Positions 14,903 through 17,244 of a DNA stretch of 17,244 bases are shown one piece after another. The notes below the pieces were generated by a model. That model saw nothing but the letters and a program-made list of their open reading frames with translations. It did not search any database and had not been told where the DNA came from. Both the position numbers and the translations under genes were made by a program. Source of the DNA: Herminiimonas sp. (GTDB lineage Bacteria; Pseudomonadota; Gammaproteobacteria; Burkholderiales; Burkholderiaceae); the NCBI GenBank assembly GCA_014377155.1, contig JACMQD010000391.1, positions 1 through 17,244 on the forward strand. The letters run 5' to 3'. The stretch's first letter is position 1; every line of letters starts with the position of its first letter.

Positions 14903-15640
14903 TTAGCGCAAGCGATGCAATCGGCTGGCGAGCTGGTGCACCGATTTGACTTTGACGTCGACATACCCGGGGCGTTTTACCACCGTCGCCCGCATCAGGT
15001 GCGACGGTGGGTGCGACGGCGGGTGCGTCCCGGTCAGGTAGCCGGTAACCCATGCAGTACGGATGCCGACCTGTCTGGCACCCTTCAAATTGGCTAGCGT
15101 GTCTTCGACCAATATGCAACGGCGCGCCGCCACCCCTTCCCTGGCCAGCAACTTGCGTAACAGCGGCCTTGAGGGCTTGGGCCGCAGCTTGCCATGCACC
15201 CGCATCGATTCGATTGGAATATGTTGCGCAAAATGCTTGTGCAAGCCGAGGTGACGCAGCACCTCGCGCGAGTAACGGCGCGGCGCATTGGTGAGCAGGA
15301 TCTTGCGGCCGGGCAGGCGTCGCAGCAGCTTGCCGAGGCCACGTTCGGCCCGGATCATCGACGGCAAATTGTCGAAACGGTGCGCCTCGCGCAGGAAATC
15401 CTCCTGCCGTACCGCATGATGGGTCACCATCCCCAGCAGCGTCGCACCATAGCGCTTCCAGTAAGCGATGCGGGCGGCGTCGACGGTCCGGGCGTCGGCA
15501 GGCGTGTCGCCGTCGCCCAGCACGCGTGCCATGAAGGCATTCATGTTGACATTGATGGCCGGGAAAATCGCATGCGACGCATCGTGCAGCGTATTGTCGA
15601 GGTCGAACAACCACAGCGGTGTAGTATTGGGCAAAATCAT
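14903..15640 (-). CDS. HAD-family pyrimidine 5'-nucleotidase
   Basis: This is a cytoplasmic phosphatase that by family should remove phosphate from pyrimidine nucleotides (YjjG/SDT1-like group). HAD motif I is FDLDNTL with nucleophile Asp13 and acid/base Asp15. Motif II is LLTNAP (Thr117), the motif III lysine is in KLRPKP (Lys155), and motif IV is VEDTLANLKGARQVGIRT (Glu179, Asp180). The helical cap lies between motifs I and II and has the NVNMNAFM and YWKRYG stretches usual in this group. The length is 245 aa. The C-terminal tail holds a short HPPSHPPS repeat that follows the core fold. The ATG at 15640 is 17 bp from the divergent TraB-family gene. It is probably the first gene of a transcript with the EamA and pabBC genes. 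In related bacteria this nucleotidase is, to my knowledge, often next to argB, which fits here. Confidence 0.9.
   Translation of the reverse strand: MILPNTTPLWLFDLDNTLHDASHAIFPAINVNMNAFMARVLGDGDTPADARTVDAARIAYWKRYGATLLGMVTHHAVRQEDFLREAHRFDNLPSMIRAERGLGKLLRRLPGRKILLTNAPRRYSREVLRHLGLHKHFAQHIPIESMRVHGKLRPKPSRPLLRKLLAREGVAARRCILVEDTLANLKGARQVGIRTAWVTGYLTGTHPPSHPPSHLMRATVVKRPGYVDVKVKSVHQLASRLHRLR
14980..15010 (-). other. 10-bp perfect hairpin inside the HAD gene
   Basis: CCACCGTCGC (14980-14989) and GCGACGGTGG (15001-15010) are exact inverted repeats around an 11-base loop. No T-run follows on either strand, so it is not a standard terminator. It sits in the last third of the nucleotidase gene, partly within the 12-bp tandem repeat. 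Confidence 0.5.
14999..15033 (-). repeat. 12-bp tandem repeat, about 2.5 copies, in the HAD gene
   Basis: GTGCGACGGTGG (14999-15010), GTGCGACGGCGG (15011-15022) and a decayed partial unit GTGCGTCCCGG (15023-15033) follow each other. On the minus strand the unit is in frame and encodes HPPS repeated (THPPSHPPSH, residues about 205-215) in the C-terminal tail. A 12-bp unit keeps the frame, so copy number could vary without breaking the gene. Confidence 0.7.
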
Positions 15641-15648
15641 CCATCCAT

Positions 15649-15652
15649 GGAG
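15649..15652 (+). promoter_or_regulatory. Ribosome binding site that fixes a GTG start
   Basis: GGAG lies five bases before the GTG at 15658. The overlapping GTG at 15656 and the ATG at 15647 are in other frames; the former meets a stop within a few codons. This selects the GTG at 15658 as the start of the TraB-family gene. Confidence 0.65.
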
Positions 15653-15657
15653 AACGT

Positions 15658-16590
15658 GTGCTGCGCAAGATTATAGTGATATTCAGTAGCGTGCTTTGCC
15701 TATACCTGCCATCGGCGCACGCCGAGGCGCCCGCCGTATCCTTGAACCAGCCCCGCCAGCAGATCGACGCTGCACCCAAACGCGGCGTGTTGTTCAAGGT
15801 CTCGGCAGCGGATCACACGCTGTTCCTGTTCGGGACCATTCATGTCGGCACGGCCGATTTTTACCCGCTGGAATCGACGGTCATGAATGCGCTCGCGCGC
15901 GCGTCCCGCATCGCGCTTGAAATCGATCCGCTCAATGCCAGCCAGGCGCAAATTTCGGTCATGCGATACGGCATCTATCCATCCGCCAAGACCTTGCCGT
16001 TGAAGCTGCCGCAAAAGACACGTCTGACAGCCCTGCTGAAAGCACGCGGATTGACCTACGCCACCGTGGCCACGATGAAACCGTGGCTGGCCGCCACCGT
16101 CATGACGCTCAATGAATTTTCGCGACAGGGCTTTCGTTCCGAGTTCGGTGTGGACAATTTTATCGCCGGTTATGCCAGGGCCAACAACAAACCACTGGTC
16201 GAGCTGGAAACGATCGATGCCCAGCTTGCAACATTCGGCACACTGACCGAACGCGATCAGTTGCGCTACCTGGACGACACCATGGCCGAAATCGAAGACC
16301 GTTCGGGCATTGAAAAAGTCACGCAGCTGACACGGCTGTGGCGCGACGCCGACCGCGCCGGGATCGACGCGATGGCAGTGGAACTGGCGGCGGACCCGAC
16401 GTTTTCAGGGGGGTTCTTCCAGAAAGTGCTGCTCGACGACCGCAATCCCGGACTGGCCAGCGGCATCGAAAAATTACTGAAGGCCGAAGTCGATTCATTT
16501 GCCGGGATCGGCATGTTCCACCTGGTGGGCAAGCAGAGCGTACCGGATATCCTGCAACAGCGCGGCTATCGGGTCGAGCGGGTGTATTGA
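15658..16590 (+). CDS. TraB/GumN-family secreted protein
   Basis: This is a 310-aa exported protein of the TraB/PrgY/GumN family (Pfam TraB class), whose bacterial members mostly lack a proven function. Distant eukaryotic relatives (Tiki) are metal-dependent membrane proteases. Residues 1-22 form a signal peptide ending in AHA. The family motifs are LFLFGTIHVG with His62 near the start of the mature part, IALEIDP near 85-91, PLVELET near 179-185, and GIGMFHLVGKQSV near 283-295 with a second conserved histidine, the paired GxxH arrangement of the family. The start is GTG with GGAG five bases upstream. Only 17 bp separate it from the divergent HAD gene, so its promoter must overlap that gene's first codons; no good hexamers were found there. 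It converges on argB. The family is clear, the role open. Confidence 0.88.
   Translation: MLRKIIVIFSSVLCLYLPSAHAEAPAVSLNQPRQQIDAAPKRGVLFKVSAADHTLFLFGTIHVGTADFYPLESTVMNALARASRIALEIDPLNASQAQISVMRYGIYPSAKTLPLKLPQKTRLTALLKARGLTYATVATMKPWLAATVMTLNEFSRQGFRSEFGVDNFIAGYARANNKPLVELETIDAQLATFGTLTERDQLRYLDDTMAEIEDRSGIEKVTQLTRLWRDADRAGIDAMAVELAADPTFSGGFFQKVLLDDRNPGLASGIEKLLKAEVDSFAGIGMFHLVGKQSVPDILQQRGYRVERVY
15670..15675 (-). promoter_or_regulatory. Consensus -10 for the HAD gene inside the TraB-family gene
   Basis: On the minus strand these six bases read TATAAT, a perfect -10 match, about 30 bases before the HAD ATG, with transcription starting near 15663. A -35 element at 16-18 bp is poor. The site lies in codons 5-6 of the divergent gene, within the signal-peptide coding part. 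Confidence 0.4.
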
Positions 16591-16598
16591 TTCGGAAG

Positions 16599-16624
16599 GC
16601 CTGACACGATGTCCAGTGTCAGGC
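16599..16624. terminator. Hairpin between convergent TraB-family gene and argB
   Basis: GCCTGACAC (16599-16607) pairs exactly with GTGTCAGGC (16616-16624) around an 8-base loop, in the 42-bp gap between the two convergent stops. The position suits a shared bidirectional terminator. The following T-runs are weak on both strands (GCTTTCG; CTTCCG), so efficiency is uncertain. Confidence 0.6.
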
Positions 16625-16632
16625 GCTTTCGA

Positions 16633-17244
16633 TCAGTGCGAACGGATCATGGTGCCGAATGCCTGCTCGGTCAGTACTTCCAGCAGCAGCGAATGCTCGA
16701 TCCGGCCATCGATGATGTGGACCGTATTGACGCCCGACTTGGCAGCATCCAGCGCCGAAGAAATCTTGGGCAACATGCCGCCGGAAATCGTGCCATCGGC
16801 GAACATCTCGTCGATCTCGCGCGCCGACAGATCGGTCACCAGGACGCCGTTCTTGTCCATCACACCGGGGATGTTGGTCATCATGATCAACTTTTCGGCT
16901 TTCAGGATTTCGGCGATCTTGCCCGCTACCAGATCGGCGTTGATGTTATAGGCCTGACCATCTTCGCCAAAGCCGATCGGCGAAATGATCGGAATGAAGG
17001 CGTCGTCCTGCAGCGCTTTGACTACTGCCGGATTGATGGCGTCGATTTCGCCGACAAAACCGATGTCGAGCACTTGGCCCGGATTGAGCTTGTCGGGCAT
17101 CTGCATCTTGCGCGCACGGATCAGGCCGCCGTCCTTGCCGGTCAGGCCGACCGCCTGGCCGCCGTAGTGATTGATCAGCATCACGATATCTTGCTGCACT
17201 TCGCCGCCCAGCACCCATTCGACCACTTCCATGGTTTCTTCGTC
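16633..17244 (-). CDS. argB: Acetylglutamate kinase ArgB, 5' end beyond the window
   Basis: ArgB phosphorylates N-acetyl-L-glutamate in the second step of arginine synthesis in the cytoplasm. The visible 203 residues are the C-terminal two thirds of a protein normally near 295-300 aa; the frame stays open to the window edge ([14 protein letters not shown]), so the start lies outside. Characteristic stretches are [53 protein letters not shown] with the N-acetylglutamate-binding Asn region, MTNIPGVMD with the catalytic Asp region, [18 protein letters not shown] with the conserved Lys, and the end [17 protein letters not shown]. The N-terminal helix that would tell arginine-sensitive from insensitive types is not visible. 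It converges on the TraB-family gene across a hairpin. Confidence 0.95.
   Translation of the reverse strand, partial: DEETMEVVEWVLGGEVQQDIVMLINHYGGQAVGLTGKDGGLIRARKMQMPDKLNPGQVLDIGFVGEIDAINPAVVKALQDDAFIPIISPIGFGEDGQAYNINADLVAGKIAEILKAEKLIMMTNIPGVMDKNGVLVTDLSAREIDEMFADGTISGGMLPKISSALDAAKSGVNTVHIIDGRIEHSLLLEVLTEQAFGTMIRSH

Noticed and set aside
14841..15797. Long upstream extension of the third EamA frame, apparently a 621-aa protein
   Set aside because: The extension lies antiparallel-free but out of frame over the well supported HAD gene on the same strand, is rich in Arg and Gly without any domain, and the EamA start at 14840 is natural.

Overview
The window reads as chromosomal DNA of a GC-rich betaproteobacterium. 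The protein families and gene content (LivHMGF-type ABC transporter, Kup, PabB-PabC fusion, HAD pyrimidine nucleotidase near argB) point to Burkholderiales, most likely Oxalobacteraceae. That placement is a judgement from resemblance, not a database result. Coding density is very high, no stretch over about 185 bp lacks a gene, and I see no rRNA, tRNA, IS element, CRISPR array, prophage gene or origin.

Left third (1-8816, minus strand): read in the direction of transcription, the order is a lipoprotein 5'-nucleotidase of the UshA family (8816-7104), a periplasmic amino-acid-type substrate-binding protein (6944-5781), a perfect intrinsic terminator, the permease LivH (5619-4564), a fused permease-ATPase LivM-LivG (4567-2783), the ATPase LivF (2753-2007) and the potassium transporter Kup (1913-6). 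The binding protein has its own plausible promoter with a 16-bp palindrome at the expected start of transcription. A second plausible promoter lies after the terminator, in front of livH. Together these encode a complete HAAT-family importer in which binding protein and membrane complex can be made in different amounts. The substrate cannot be named from sequence.

Middle (9000-12080, plus strand): an EamA/DMT transporter, an MFS transporter of the YbfB/YjiJ type and a second EamA transporter clearly paralogous to the first lie in a row, probably as one transcript at least for the first two. This run converges on, and overlaps by 11 bp, the minus-strand group HAD pyrimidine 5'-nucleotidase (15640-14903), a third EamA transporter (14840-13932) and a PabB-PabC fusion (13935-12070). 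The last two genes share an ATGA stop/start overlap, so a membrane exporter-type protein is translationally coupled to the enzyme that makes p-aminobenzoate for folate.

Right end (15641-17244): a TraB/GumN-family secreted protein (15658-16590, plus) starts only 17 bp from the divergent HAD gene, so promoters must lie inside each other's coding regions. It converges through a hairpin on argB (acetylglutamate kinase), which runs off the right edge and lacks its N-terminus here.

I did not find a convincing undescribed system. The points most worth a second look are the pabBC-EamA coupling, the palindrome and terminator architecture around the binding-protein gene, the permease-ATPase fusion with an enlarged LivH partner, the EamA-MFS-EamA run, and the hairpins and short tandem repeat inside coding sequence.
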